Made by a program: the position numbers and the translations under genes
In this document: piece after piece, positions 52,577 through 60,796 of the stretch
Numbering within the stretch: the stretch's first letter is position 1
Layout of the letters: every line of letters begins with the position of its first letter
Notes under the pieces: generated by a model
Databases searched by the model: none
The model's input: only the letters and a program-made list of their open reading frames with translations
What the model was told of the DNA's origin: nothing
Assembly (NCBI RefSeq): GCF_001297015.1
Contig: NZ_LIGE01000025.1
Location: 186,001-250,000, forward strand
DNA from: Pseudomonas sp. RIT-PI-r
GTDB taxonomy: Bacteria > Pseudomonadota > Gammaproteobacteria > Pseudomonadales > Pseudomonadaceae
Direction: 5' to 3'
DNA: 64,000 bases

Positions 52577-53269
52577 ATGGGCTTGAGCACTGTCACCGCC
52601 AAACAGCTTGAGGTGCAACGTATCGTCGATGCGCTGTTCAGCGCGATCGCCCAGCATCGACTGCCGCCGGGCACTCGACTGATCGAAGCGCAAATTGTCG
52701 AAACCCTGCAAGCCAACCGCAATCACGTGCAGGTAGCGTTGCAGCGTCTGGCGATGCAAAAAGTGGTGACCATCGAAGCCAATCGCGGCGCCATGGTCGC
52801 CCAGCCAACGGCACGTGAAGCACGAGATATTTTCAGTGCGCGTCGCGCCATCGAGCGGGCGATTGTCGAGGCGATCACACCGGCAACCATGCGCAAGCAA
52901 CGGCAGCGCATCGCCACCCACATGAACAACGAACGCAAAGCCACCAACGACACTGATCGCCGCGCCATCGTCCGCGAGCTCAGCGAGTTTCACCTGCTGC
53001 TTGGCGAGATCAGTGGCAATGCCGTGCTCAGCGACATCCTCGCCAACCTGATGGTGCGCAGTTCATTGATCGTCGCGCTGTATCAGCGCAATGACGTGCC
53101 ATCCTGCGCTTCCGATGAGCACCAGGAAATCATCACCGCGCTGGAAAATGGCGATAACGAAAAAGCCGTGGCGGTCATGATCGAGCATCTGGATGAACTG
53201 GAAGCGCAGTTGGCGCTGGATGAAAGTGTGCCTGCCGAGTTCAACCTCAAGCAGGCGTTGATTGATTAA
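52577..53269 (+). CDS. GntR family (FadR/FCD-type) transcriptional regulator
   Basis: I start at the ATG at 52577 (AGAGGTAAGG upstream). The 230-residue protein has the winged HTH at about residues 10-72 (LFSAIAQHRLPPGTRLIEAQ, LQANRNHVQVALQRLAMQKV) and a helical FCD ligand domain with ARDIFSARRAIERAIVEA, HLLLGEISGN and DEHQEIITALENGD carrying metal-ligand histidines. It follows the GGT-like gene and its stop overlaps that of the convergent amidohydrolase by 4 bases. It most likely represses both flanking arms through the TTGCTAGCAA doublets. Confidence 0.9.
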   Translation: MGLSTVTAKQLEVQRIVDALFSAIAQHRLPPGTRLIEAQIVETLQANRNHVQVALQRLAMQKVVTIEANRGAMVAQPTAREARDIFSARRAIERAIVEAITPATMRKQRQRIATHMNNERKATNDTDRRAIVRELSEFHLLLGEISGNAVLSDILANLMVRSSLIVALYQRNDVPSCASDEHQEIITALENGDNEKAVAVMIEHLDELEAQLALDESVPAEFNLKQALID

Positions 53270-54492
53270 GTCGCTTTCATCAACGTTGCCGCCGGCCGGC
53301 TGAACGTCTGGCGTCCGCCCTTGAAGCCCATCAGCGGTGCGCTGATTTCGGCGATCACCGCCGCTGGCGAAGGCGCGTCGAACACAATGAAATCGGCGCG
53401 GCAACCTGGGCGCACACCGTAATCCTTCAATCTGAGCAGCGCGGCCGACTCGCTGGATACCCACGCCAGGCATTGCAGCAATTCCGCCACCGTACCCATC
53501 TGGCTGACGTTGGCGAACAGGTTGGCCTGACGGATCAACGACGCATCGCCATACGGGGTGAACGGGTTGCCGATGTTGTTGGTGGAAACCGAGCACCTCA
53601 CACCGCACGCGTGAAGATGCGCCAGCGGCGCCAGCCCTCGGGGTTTGTTGTGAAACGCCTCGCGGCCCAGCAAAAACAGATCGGTGCTTGGCAGGCAAGT
53701 CACCTGCACGCCAGCTTTAGCCAGATGCAGAGCCAGCACCGTCAGTGGCTCACGGGGCAGCGTCGACAGCTTGGTCGCGTGACCGATGGTGACGCGACCA
53801 CCCCAGCCGTGCAGCTGCGTGCAGCGTGCCACTTCCATGACCGTCATGCCCTCGCTGTTCAGGTCGAAATCCAGGTGCAGGTCCAGGTCGCAGTCGTAGC
53901 GCACTGCCAGTTCGAACAGACGCTGGATCTGCCCATGCGGGTCGCTGTCCATGTAGGGGCAGCCGCCAAGTACGGTGGCGCCGCTTTCCAGAGCCTGGCA
54001 GAGCAGGGCTTCAGTTCCCGGATTGTTCAGCATGCCCTCTTGCGGAAATACACAGATTTCCAGGCTGATGGCCCAGGCGTAATCCGCCTGCAAACGGCGA
54101 ATCGCGTTGAATCCGGTCAGGCCAATCTGCGGGTCCAGTTCGACATGGGTGCGCATGTGCGTCGTGCCTTGCACGATCGCCTTGTCCAGCACCTGCGCAC
54201 CGCGCTGATAGACATCGTCTTCGGTGAACTCGGCTTTCGCCGCGCGGGTTTGCGCGACGGCTTCGGCCAGCGTGCCTTCCTGCAGATGACAGCGCTGCAT
54301 GATACAGGCCTTGTCCAGATGGATATGGCTTTCGATCAGCCCCGGCAGGATCAACCGGCCTTGCAGGTCAAGGGTTTGCCAAGGGCTGACGGTCGCGCTG
54401 AAGCGGTCGACAAAGTAGCCGTTCTCGACGTAAAGCTCAGTCACGCGATGATCGCTGCCCAGTCGCGCATTGATGATTTTCAGAGCGCTCAT
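53266..54492 (-). CDS. Amidohydrolase family protein (cytosine deaminase-like)
   Basis: The 408-residue protein has the metal motif HIHLDKACIM near residues 56-65, LDLHLDFDL near 207, VTIGHATKLS near 238, and a late region STNNIGNPFTPYGDASL near 310 where cytosine deaminase has its metal-binding Asp (HDD/SDN). Here an Asn stands at the corresponding place. It is therefore a CodA-like hydrolase of uncertain chemistry, perhaps a deaminase or N-dealkylating amidohydrolase for a heterocycle. It overlaps the ABC fusion gene by 4 bases and is the last gene of that operon. Confidence 0.85.
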   Translation of the reverse strand: MSALKIINARLGSDHRVTELYVENGYFVDRFSATVSPWQTLDLQGRLILPGLIESHIHLDKACIMQRCHLQEGTLAEAVAQTRAAKAEFTEDDVYQRGAQVLDKAIVQGTTHMRTHVELDPQIGLTGFNAIRRLQADYAWAISLEICVFPQEGMLNNPGTEALLCQALESGATVLGGCPYMDSDPHGQIQRLFELAVRYDCDLDLHLDFDLNSEGMTVMEVARCTQLHGWGGRVTIGHATKLSTLPREPLTVLALHLAKAGVQVTCLPSTDLFLLGREAFHNKPRGLAPLAHLHACGVRCSVSTNNIGNPFTPYGDASLIRQANLFANVSQMGTVAELLQCLAWVSSESAALLRLKDYGVRPGCRADFIVFDAPSPAAVIAEISAPLMGFKGGRQTFSRPAATLMKAT

Positions 54493-56969
54493 GCGCTGGC
54501 CCCTTCACCCAGATAAGCGGCTGCCAACGCTTTGTCGGCGCGCAGTTCGGTGGAGCCGGCGGCTTTGACAATGGTCCCGGTTTCCAGGACATAAGCGCGA
54601 TCTGCCACTTGCAGCGCGAGGTTGGCCATTTGATCCACTAGCAGGATGGTCACGCCCTCGTCGCGCAGGGCGGCCAGTGCGTCGTACAACTCGCCGATCA
54701 TCGCGGGCGACAAACCCAGTGACGGCTCATCGAGCAGAAGAATGCTGGGCTTGGCAATCAGGCCACGACCCACGGCGACCATTTGTTGTTCGCCACCGGA
54801 AAGCAGGCCTGCCGGGTTGTCGATGCGGTCGCGCAGGCGCGGGAAGCGCTTGAGGATGGCCTCGATTTCAGCCTCGGCATCGAAGGACTCGCGGCGCGAA
54901 TAGCCACCGAGCAACAGGTTGTCGCGCACACTCAGGTAAGGGAAGACCTGACGGCCTTCCGGTACCAGGGCCAGACCTTTGGCGGCGATCGTGCTGGCGC
55001 TGGCCAGTTCGATGTTTTCGTTGTCCAGCACAATGCTGCCGCTGGTGGCGCGATGCAGACCGGCCAGACACTGCAGGATGCTCGATTTTCCCGCGCCGTT
55101 AGCGCCGAGAATTGCCACCAGTTCACCGGGATTGACCAGCAGGTTGACCTTGTCGACCACGGCTGAGGCGCCGTAATCGATCACCAGATCCTGCACGTAC
55201 AATCGCGCATCGCGGCTGCCGTTCCAGGCCTGCGCGCGAGGTGTGGCTTGATACTCGGTACCGCCCAGATACGCCGCGATGACTTGCGGATTTTGCCGGA
55301 TTTCAGCCGGCGGCCCCGACGCAATCGGCTTGCCGGCGTCGAGCACCAACAGCTGCTCAGACACCGACATCACCAACGCCATATCGTGCTCGACCAGAAT
55401 CACTGTCAGGCCAAATTCCGCCAGTTTGCGCAGCAGTAAGGCCAGATCATCGGTGTCACGACGACTCAGGCCCGCTGCGGGTTCATCCAGCAACAACACC
55501 GCAGGCGCCGTGGCCAGTGCGCGGGCGATTTCCACCAGGCGACGATCGACATGAGGCAGATCCTCGGCAGCAATATTCACTTCGCCGCGATAGCCGACCA
55601 AGGCCAGTAGATCCAGGGCCAAGCTGCGTTGCTCGGTGGTGGACAGGCTGAACGGCCAGCCCATGCGTCCCTGCTGCATCGCCACCAGAAGGTTGTCCAT
55701 GACCGACATTTCGCCGAACAGCAAAGTCGTCTGATAGGTGCGAGCAATCCCGGCCCGGGCGCTCTTCCAGGCAGGCAGCCCCGCCAGCGGTTGTTGCAGT
55801 TCGATCTGGCCGCTGTCCGGCACATAAAAACCGCTGATCATATTGAGCACAGTGGTTTTACCAGCGCCGTTAGGGCCGATGATGCTGGTGATGCTGCCAG
55901 CCGGTGCATGCAGGCTGACGTGTTGCGCCGCCTGCACGCCACCGAAGCGAATGCCGATATCGCTGACGCGCAATCCGCAATTCGGGCCACGGCTGCGTAG
56001 ATGCGCGGCAATGCGCTGCTGATTGAACTGCGTGGGTGGCAGCAAGCGAACCGGTTTGCTCCAGCGTCGGGCGAGGGCGCCCAGCAGACCGTTGGGTGCG
56101 ATCCATAGCACCAACAGCAGCAAAGTGGAAAAGATCAGCAAGCGATACTCGGCAAAATCCGACAGCAACTCCGGCACCAGCACAATCAACAGCGCGCCAA
56201 TCAGCGGCCCGAACAACCGGCCGCTGCCGCCAACAATCACCGCCAGCACAAACAGAATCGACTGCGAAAACGGAAGGGATTCAGGGTTGATGAACACCAG
56301 CAGCGGCGCGAGCAAGCCGCCCGCCAGTCCGGTCAAAGCCGCCGACAAGGCAAACGCCAGGGTCTTGCTGATCACCGGATTGAAGCCCAGCGAGCGCGCG
56401 GCAATTTCCGAGGCTTTCACCGCGAGCATGGCTTTGCCCCAGCGACTGTGGCTCAGGCGCTGAAAAAAGAGCAGGGCGCCAATCATCAGCGCCGCCGCCA
56501 ACGAAGCAAGGAAGATTGACGGGTCGAGGCCGGCAAATTCCGGCATCGGGATACCCATCAAACCGTTGGAGCCACCGGTGACGTCACGCCATTCGATCAG
56601 GCTGTGATGCACCACAAAAGCAAAGGCAATGGTGATCATCGCCAGATACGGACCGCTAACGCGAAGGGCAGGAATTGCCAACAGCGCGCCAATCACCCCG
56701 GCCGCCACACCAGCGATCGGCAGGGCCAGCCATAACGGCCAACCCGCCAAGGTCAGCAGTGCCGAGACATAGGCACCGATCGCGTAGAAGGCGATATGGC
56801 CAAAGGAAATCTGCCCGCTGAGGCCGATCAGAATATTGAGGCTCACGCCGACCACTGTCGCCAGCGCGCACAGGGTAAAAACCAGCAATGAGTAGCTGTC
56901 GAGTGTGAACGCCATGACGCCACACGCGACAGCGAGCAGGGCGATGAGCAGAGTAGGCATGCTTTTCAT
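54489..56969 (-). CDS. Triple fusion of LivM permease, LivG ATPase and LivF ATPase
   Basis: One 826-residue chain holds three proteins that are usually separate. Residues 1-300 are a LivM-type permease (GLSGQISFGHIAFYAIGAYV, VIVGGSGRLFGPLIGA). Residues 325-565 are a LivG-type ATPase with Walker A GPNGAGKTT, Q-loop ARTYQTT, Walker B LLLDEPAAGL and LVEHD. Residues 590-826 are a LivF-type ATPase with GANGAGKSS, LLSGGEQQ and LLLDEPSLGL. The first ATPase has a degenerate signature (LPHVD in place of LSGGQ). I see no stop or frameshift at either junction. It forms the inner-membrane and motor parts of a branched-chain-amino-acid-type importer with LivH and the binding protein. Overlap ATGA with LivH upstream and with the amidohydrolase downstream. 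Confidence 0.92.
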   Translation of the reverse strand: MKSMPTLLIALLAVACGVMAFTLDSYSLLVFTLCALATVVGVSLNILIGLSGQISFGHIAFYAIGAYVSALLTLAGWPLWLALPIAGVAAGVIGALLAIPALRVSGPYLAMITIAFAFVVHHSLIEWRDVTGGSNGLMGIPMPEFAGLDPSIFLASLAAALMIGALLFFQRLSHSRWGKAMLAVKASEIAARSLGFNPVISKTLAFALSAALTGLAGGLLAPLLVFINPESLPFSQSILFVLAVIVGGSGRLFGPLIGALLIVLVPELLSDFAEYRLLIFSTLLLLVLWIAPNGLLGALARRWSKPVRLLPPTQFNQQRIAAHLRSRGPNCGLRVSDIGIRFGGVQAAQHVSLHAPAGSITSIIGPNGAGKTTVLNMISGFYVPDSGQIELQQPLAGLPAWKSARAGIARTYQTTLLFGEMSVMDNLLVAMQQGRMGWPFSLSTTEQRSLALDLLALVGYRGEVNIAAEDLPHVDRRLVEIARALATAPAVLLLDEPAAGLSRRDTDDLALLLRKLAEFGLTVILVEHDMALVMSVSEQLLVLDAGKPIASGPPAEIRQNPQVIAAYLGGTEYQATPRAQAWNGSRDARLYVQDLVIDYGASAVVDKVNLLVNPGELVAILGANGAGKSSILQCLAGLHRATSGSIVLDNENIELASASTIAAKGLALVPEGRQVFPYLSVRDNLLLGGYSRRESFDAEAEIEAILKRFPRLRDRIDNPAGLLSGGEQQMVAVGRGLIAKPSILLLDEPSLGLSPAMIGELYDALAALRDEGVTILLVDQMANLALQVADRAYVLETGTIVKAAGSTELRADKALAAAYLGEGASA

Positions 56970-57835
56970 ACTTTCACCAATGCCTGGCTGCCGAACAGAC
57001 CGTTGGGACGAATCGCCAGCGCGACGATGACCAACGCAAAGGTAAAGATCTGCGTGAAGGCCGAGCCGAAATACATCGTGATCAGCGCTTCCGTCAGACC
57101 AAATAACAGGCCAGCCGTGAAGACACCGCCGGCACTGGTGATGCCGCCGAGAATGGCCACGGCAAAGGCTTTGAGGCCGAACAACATGCCCATTTCCGCG
57201 TTGACGCTGAACAGCGGTGCAATCAACAAACCGGCCACGGCTGCAAATACCGTGGAAACCGCAAAGGCAATGGCGACCACCCGATTGACGTTGATCCCCA
57301 TCAGCATTGCTGCGCGGGGATTCTGCACGCAGGCTTCCAGCACTTTGCCCAGCCGGGTGTAACGCCGCACCAGATACAGCGCCAGGGCAATCGCCGCGCC
57401 TGCCAGTGGAATCAGCATTTGCAGGGCGCCGACGTTGCTGCCAAACAGCTCGACATTCAGGTGGGCCAGACTGCTTTCAAACTGGCGCGGCTCCTTGCCG
57501 AAGGTGAACAGCGCGAGGTTGTCCACCAGAATTCCTCCGGCCACCGTCGACATCAGCCAGGCCTGTGAGCCACGACTGTGGAAGGGCCGTACCAGCCAGC
57601 GTTCAATTGCCAGGCCATAGAGCGCACAGAGCAACAATGTCAGCGGCAGGGCGAGCCACAGCGACCAGCCCCAGTTAATGCAAAAGGTGTAGCCCAGCAC
57701 CGCGCCGACCATCATGGCGCTGCCTTGGGCAAAATTGACGGTGCGCGAGACGACGTAGGTCAGGTGAAACCCCAACGCCAGCAACGCGTACATGCTGCCG
57801 AGGCCAAGCCCGGAGATGATGGCGGCGGTGTACAT
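56966..57835 (-). CDS. ABC transporter permease, LivH type
   Basis: The 289-residue protein has about eight hydrophobic helices with GLGLGSMYALLALGFHLTYVV at the start and AILGGITSAGGVFTAGLLFG near residue 233, the conserved EAA-like loop of LivH proteins. It would pair with the permease half of the fusion protein. The start codon follows GGAG and lies 3 bases after the stop of the substrate-binding protein gene. Confidence 0.93.
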   Translation of the reverse strand: MYTAAIISGLGLGSMYALLALGFHLTYVVSRTVNFAQGSAMMVGAVLGYTFCINWGWSLWLALPLTLLLCALYGLAIERWLVRPFHSRGSQAWLMSTVAGGILVDNLALFTFGKEPRQFESSLAHLNVELFGSNVGALQMLIPLAGAAIALALYLVRRYTRLGKVLEACVQNPRAAMLMGINVNRVVAIAFAVSTVFAAVAGLLIAPLFSVNAEMGMLFGLKAFAVAILGGITSAGGVFTAGLLFGLTEALITMYFGSAFTQIFTFALVIVALAIRPNGLFGSQALVKV

Positions 57836-57838
57836 GGC

Positions 57839-59032
57839 TTACTCCTCAGGCTTGAGCGGCACGATCTGGTCGTTGACGAAGTGCGTGAACAGGTAATCGT
57901 CCGGGCCTAACGCGTCATGCTTTGCTGGGGTAAAGGGTTGCTGGTAGTGCTTGATCAAGCCGTCGTAGTCGCTGATGGCGTAAAAGCCGTCGCGGATCGC
58001 CTTGCCGTCGGTACTGCCGGCTTTTGCCATCGCCAGAGCGGCGAGGTGCAGACCGTCGTACGCATTGGCAATGCCGACCGCTGGCGTCACGTCGGCCAGC
58101 GTCTTGATCTGCGGGTAAGCCGTTTTCAACGCGGCCAACAAGGCATCGCCCTTGGCGCTGTTGTGCTCGGTGAACACGTAGGTCTGGATGAAATGCACGC
58201 GCGATGCATTGGGCCCGGCCAACTCACCAAAACGACCACCGGCCGGCCCCCAGTGCGAGACGACCGGCACGTCCCAACCCATGCGATCCAAAGACTTCAC
58301 GACTTGCGCGGAAGGGCTGACGTTACCGACGAGGAGGAGGGTGTCTGCACCGGCGTTTTTCAAGCGGGTCAGCTGCGGCACGACGTCGAGATCGCTGTCC
58401 TGTATACGCTCGACACCGGCGCTGGCCATGCCACGTTTTTCCAGGGCGCGCTTGAGGCCAGCCTCGTTGGACTCGCCCCACGGGTTGTTGATGAGGATCA
58501 TCCCCGGCTTCTTCATGCCGTGGTCGACGCCGTATTTCACCAGGGCTTCATCGACCAGCTCATCGACGGCGGAAACCCGGAATACGTAGTTGTCGGCGGC
58601 GCCGTTCTCGGTGATTTTCGTGCCCGCCGCCCAGATGCCCATGAACGGCACTTTCATCTGGTTGACCAATGGCACGATGGCCAGGGAAACCGGCGTATCG
58701 AGGCCACCAAACAGCACCGCGACTTTTTCGCGCTGGACCAGTTCACGAGCGGCGAGGATGCCCTTGGACGGGTTGCTTTCATCGTCGCGACGGACCAGTT
58801 CCAGCGGGCGCCCGAGCACGCCGCCACTGGCATTGACCTCGTTGATGGCCATGGTCAAACCGCGAGTCAGGGCTTCACCGGACTTGGCCGACTGCCCCGA
58901 AAGCGCGGCGACCAGACCGATCTTGATCGGCGGCTCGGCCGCTTGCGCGCCACCGAACATGGCCAGGTTGAGCGTGACTGCCGCAGCCACGGGAAACAGC
59001 AGACGCTGCAGGTTTTGAAGCCGAGTAGCCAT
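57839..59032 (-). CDS. ABC transporter substrate-binding protein (Leu/Ile/Val-binding type)
   Basis: The 397-residue protein has a signal peptide cut after GGAQA near residue 31, then PIKIGLVAALSGQSAKSGEA, the type I periplasmic binding fold of LivJ-like proteins. INPWGESNEAGLKRALEKRG-type segments (here INNPWGES) and FIQTYVFTEHN follow. The ligand is unknown: LivJ-family proteins bind amino acids, aromatics, amides and urea. First gene of the four-gene minus-strand operon (binding protein, LivH, fusion, amidohydrolase), with CAGGAG before the ATG and the doubled palindrome 15-46 bases upstream. Confidence 0.93.
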   Translation of the reverse strand: MATRLQNLQRLLFPVAAAVTLNLAMFGGAQAAEPPIKIGLVAALSGQSAKSGEALTRGLTMAINEVNASGGVLGRPLELVRRDDESNPSKGILAARELVQREKVAVLFGGLDTPVSLAIVPLVNQMKVPFMGIWAAGTKITENGAADNYVFRVSAVDELVDEALVKYGVDHGMKKPGMILINNPWGESNEAGLKRALEKRGMASAGVERIQDSDLDVVPQLTRLKNAGADTLLLVGNVSPSAQVVKSLDRMGWDVPVVSHWGPAGGRFGELAGPNASRVHFIQTYVFTEHNSAKGDALLAALKTAYPQIKTLADVTPAVGIANAYDGLHLAALAMAKAGSTDGKAIRDGFYAISDYDGLIKHYQQPFTPAKHDALGPDDYLFTHFVNDQIVPLKPEE

Positions 59033-59047
59033 AGTTGATTCTCCTGA

Positions 59048-59078
59048 TTGCTAGCAGTTATAAAATTATTGCTAGCAA
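59048..59078. promoter_or_regulatory. Doubled TTGCTAGCAA-type palindrome upstream of binding-protein gene (putative GntR operator)
   Basis: TTGCTAGCAG (59048-59057) and a perfect TTGCTAGCAA (59069-59078), starts 21 bases apart, about two turns of the helix. It has the same design as the site at 50846-50877 in front of the GGT-like gene. Confidence 0.7.
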
Positions 59079-59181
59079 GTAGGGTGCCACTCGGTCTGGC
59101 TATCAAAACTCCGGCTTTTGCAGCGTGGTGTGGCGAGTTGGCGCTCCAAATGGAGGCGTTCTGCACCACGCGGAAGCGCGT

Positions 59182-60471
59182 TTATTGCTGCGGCGCTGGC
59201 TCACCACTCAAGGCATCGACCATCGGCGGATGTTCCTGCACCGCCTGTCGCAAGTCTTCGGTCACCCGCAGCTCAGCGCCCGTCGGCGAGAACGTTGCCG
59301 CCGCTGCGAACGGCGCGGGATTGGCCGGGACCGGGCGTTTGCCACGTCGCCACAGAAAGAAAGTGACCATGCACAGATTGACCAGTGCGAAGACCCAGAA
59401 CAGACCATTGGCGCCGAAGGAATTCATCACCGGCGAAATCATCATCGGACTGATCGCCGAACCCAGCGAGTTGATCAACAGCAAGCCCTGAATCATCGGC
59501 ACCAATGCTTCGGCAGGCGCACGGTCGGCGGCATGGCTGACGGCAACCGGGTACAGCGCAAACACGCCGCCACCGAGCAGAAACAGCATCACCGCGAGCA
59601 TTGTCGCGGACAACGGCAACAGCACGATCACCAGCGATAACACGGTGCACGCCACCGTCAGAATCGTCAGCACCTGCAGGCGATCCTTACGGTCGGACCA
59701 ACGCCCGACCGGGTATTGCAGAAGCATCGCGCCGAGGATGGTCCAGGCCATCATGCTGCCGACTTCACTGACATTCAGCCCGGCGCGTTGCAGGTATAGC
59801 GGCAGCAAGGTGTAGATCGCCGCGATGGTGACACCCGAGCCGAAACAGCCGACCAGCCCGGTCGGCGTCACGCCCAACAGTTGTCGAGGCTTGAGCGGTT
59901 CCACCTGATCGAGCAGCGGCGACACGCGCGGCAGGATCACGATCGGCAGCACCGACAACGACGCGAGCATGCCGGCAACCATGAACGGTGCGCTCTCGCT
60001 CAACCCGGTGATTTCCCCCAGCGCTGCCTGGCCCAGTACACCGGCGCCGTACAAGACGATCATGTACAACGCGAGCAAGCGCCCGCGAATCTTCGCGTCG
60101 CCCGCCAACAGCAGCCAGCTTTCGATCACCAGAAACACGCCGACCGTGGCCCAGCCATTGATCAGGCGCAGCGCGAACCAGCCCCAAGTGTCATAGAACA
60201 ATCCCTGCAGCAGGATGGTCACGGCGATCAGCGAAGCAAAGCTGCCGTAGGCGCGGATATGGCCGATACGCAAAATCAAGCGGTCATTGAATACGGCACC
60301 CAGGGTCAGCCCGATGAAGTAGGCCGATGAAACGACGCCGATCATCGTCGCTGAAGCGCCGGCAGCGTCCAGTCGAAGGGTGGTCAGCGAAGACAGGAAA
60401 CCGTTGCCCAGCGCAACAATGAACAGCCCGAGCAGGGGCGCCAGCGCCATGGCCAGCAAACGCGGAGACAT
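59182..60471 (-). CDS. MFS transporter, YcaD-like
   Basis: I start at the ATG at 60471 (MSPRLLAMALAPLLGLF), with GAGG 6 bases upstream. The 429-residue protein has about 12 helices. The TM2-TM3 region reads FNDRLILRIGHIRAYGSFA and the middle TM5 region YGAGVLGQAALGEITG, as in YcaD-type exporters of unknown substrate. The C-terminal 45 residues are hydrophilic and acidic. It is upstream of the ABC operon on the same strand, but the palindromic operator between them argues for separate control. Confidence 0.87.
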   Translation of the reverse strand: MSPRLLAMALAPLLGLFIVALGNGFLSSLTTLRLDAAGASATMIGVVSSAYFIGLTLGAVFNDRLILRIGHIRAYGSFASLIAVTILLQGLFYDTWGWFALRLINGWATVGVFLVIESWLLLAGDAKIRGRLLALYMIVLYGAGVLGQAALGEITGLSESAPFMVAGMLASLSVLPIVILPRVSPLLDQVEPLKPRQLLGVTPTGLVGCFGSGVTIAAIYTLLPLYLQRAGLNVSEVGSMMAWTILGAMLLQYPVGRWSDRKDRLQVLTILTVACTVLSLVIVLLPLSATMLAVMLFLLGGGVFALYPVAVSHAADRAPAEALVPMIQGLLLINSLGSAISPMMISPVMNSFGANGLFWVFALVNLCMVTFFLWRRGKRPVPANPAPFAAAATFSPTGAELRVTEDLRQAVQEHPPMVDALSGEPAPQQ

Positions 60472-60796
60472 AAAAACCTCAAGAGATCGAACAGCGCAAC
60501 GTGCGCCTCTGCGCATGCGATTGCCAAGCCGGGGTGTGTGGTGCGGGTGCCCGCCGAACGGGCAGGGCGGTTAGGTACGCTGCGGTCACCAGATCCGGCG
60601 ACTGCGAGAGCGCGCGGGATTCTAAGGCCTGTGGAGGATTTGCCAAGACCTGTTTGCTGCGACGCTTGGACGCAGGCAAACAAAGGCTGAGTCATAACGA
60701 CAGCTCATCGTTTGCAGGGCAAAAATGTTCCTTTATTGATGCTCTTTCGCTGGTTAGCCTGTGCGGTCGAGTTGCCATTTTGTGCCAGGAGTCATG
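60472..60796. other. Intergenic region between divergent transporters
   Basis: This 325-base gap lies between the divergent YcaD-like and YddG-like genes. No credible gene is present. It must hold both promoters; I see no obvious palindrome or conserved box. Confidence 0.5.

Noticed and set aside
54646-55166. Plus-strand frames opposite the second ATPase of the fusion
   Set aside because: They are shadows; the minus strand carries Walker A, signature and Walker B motifs.
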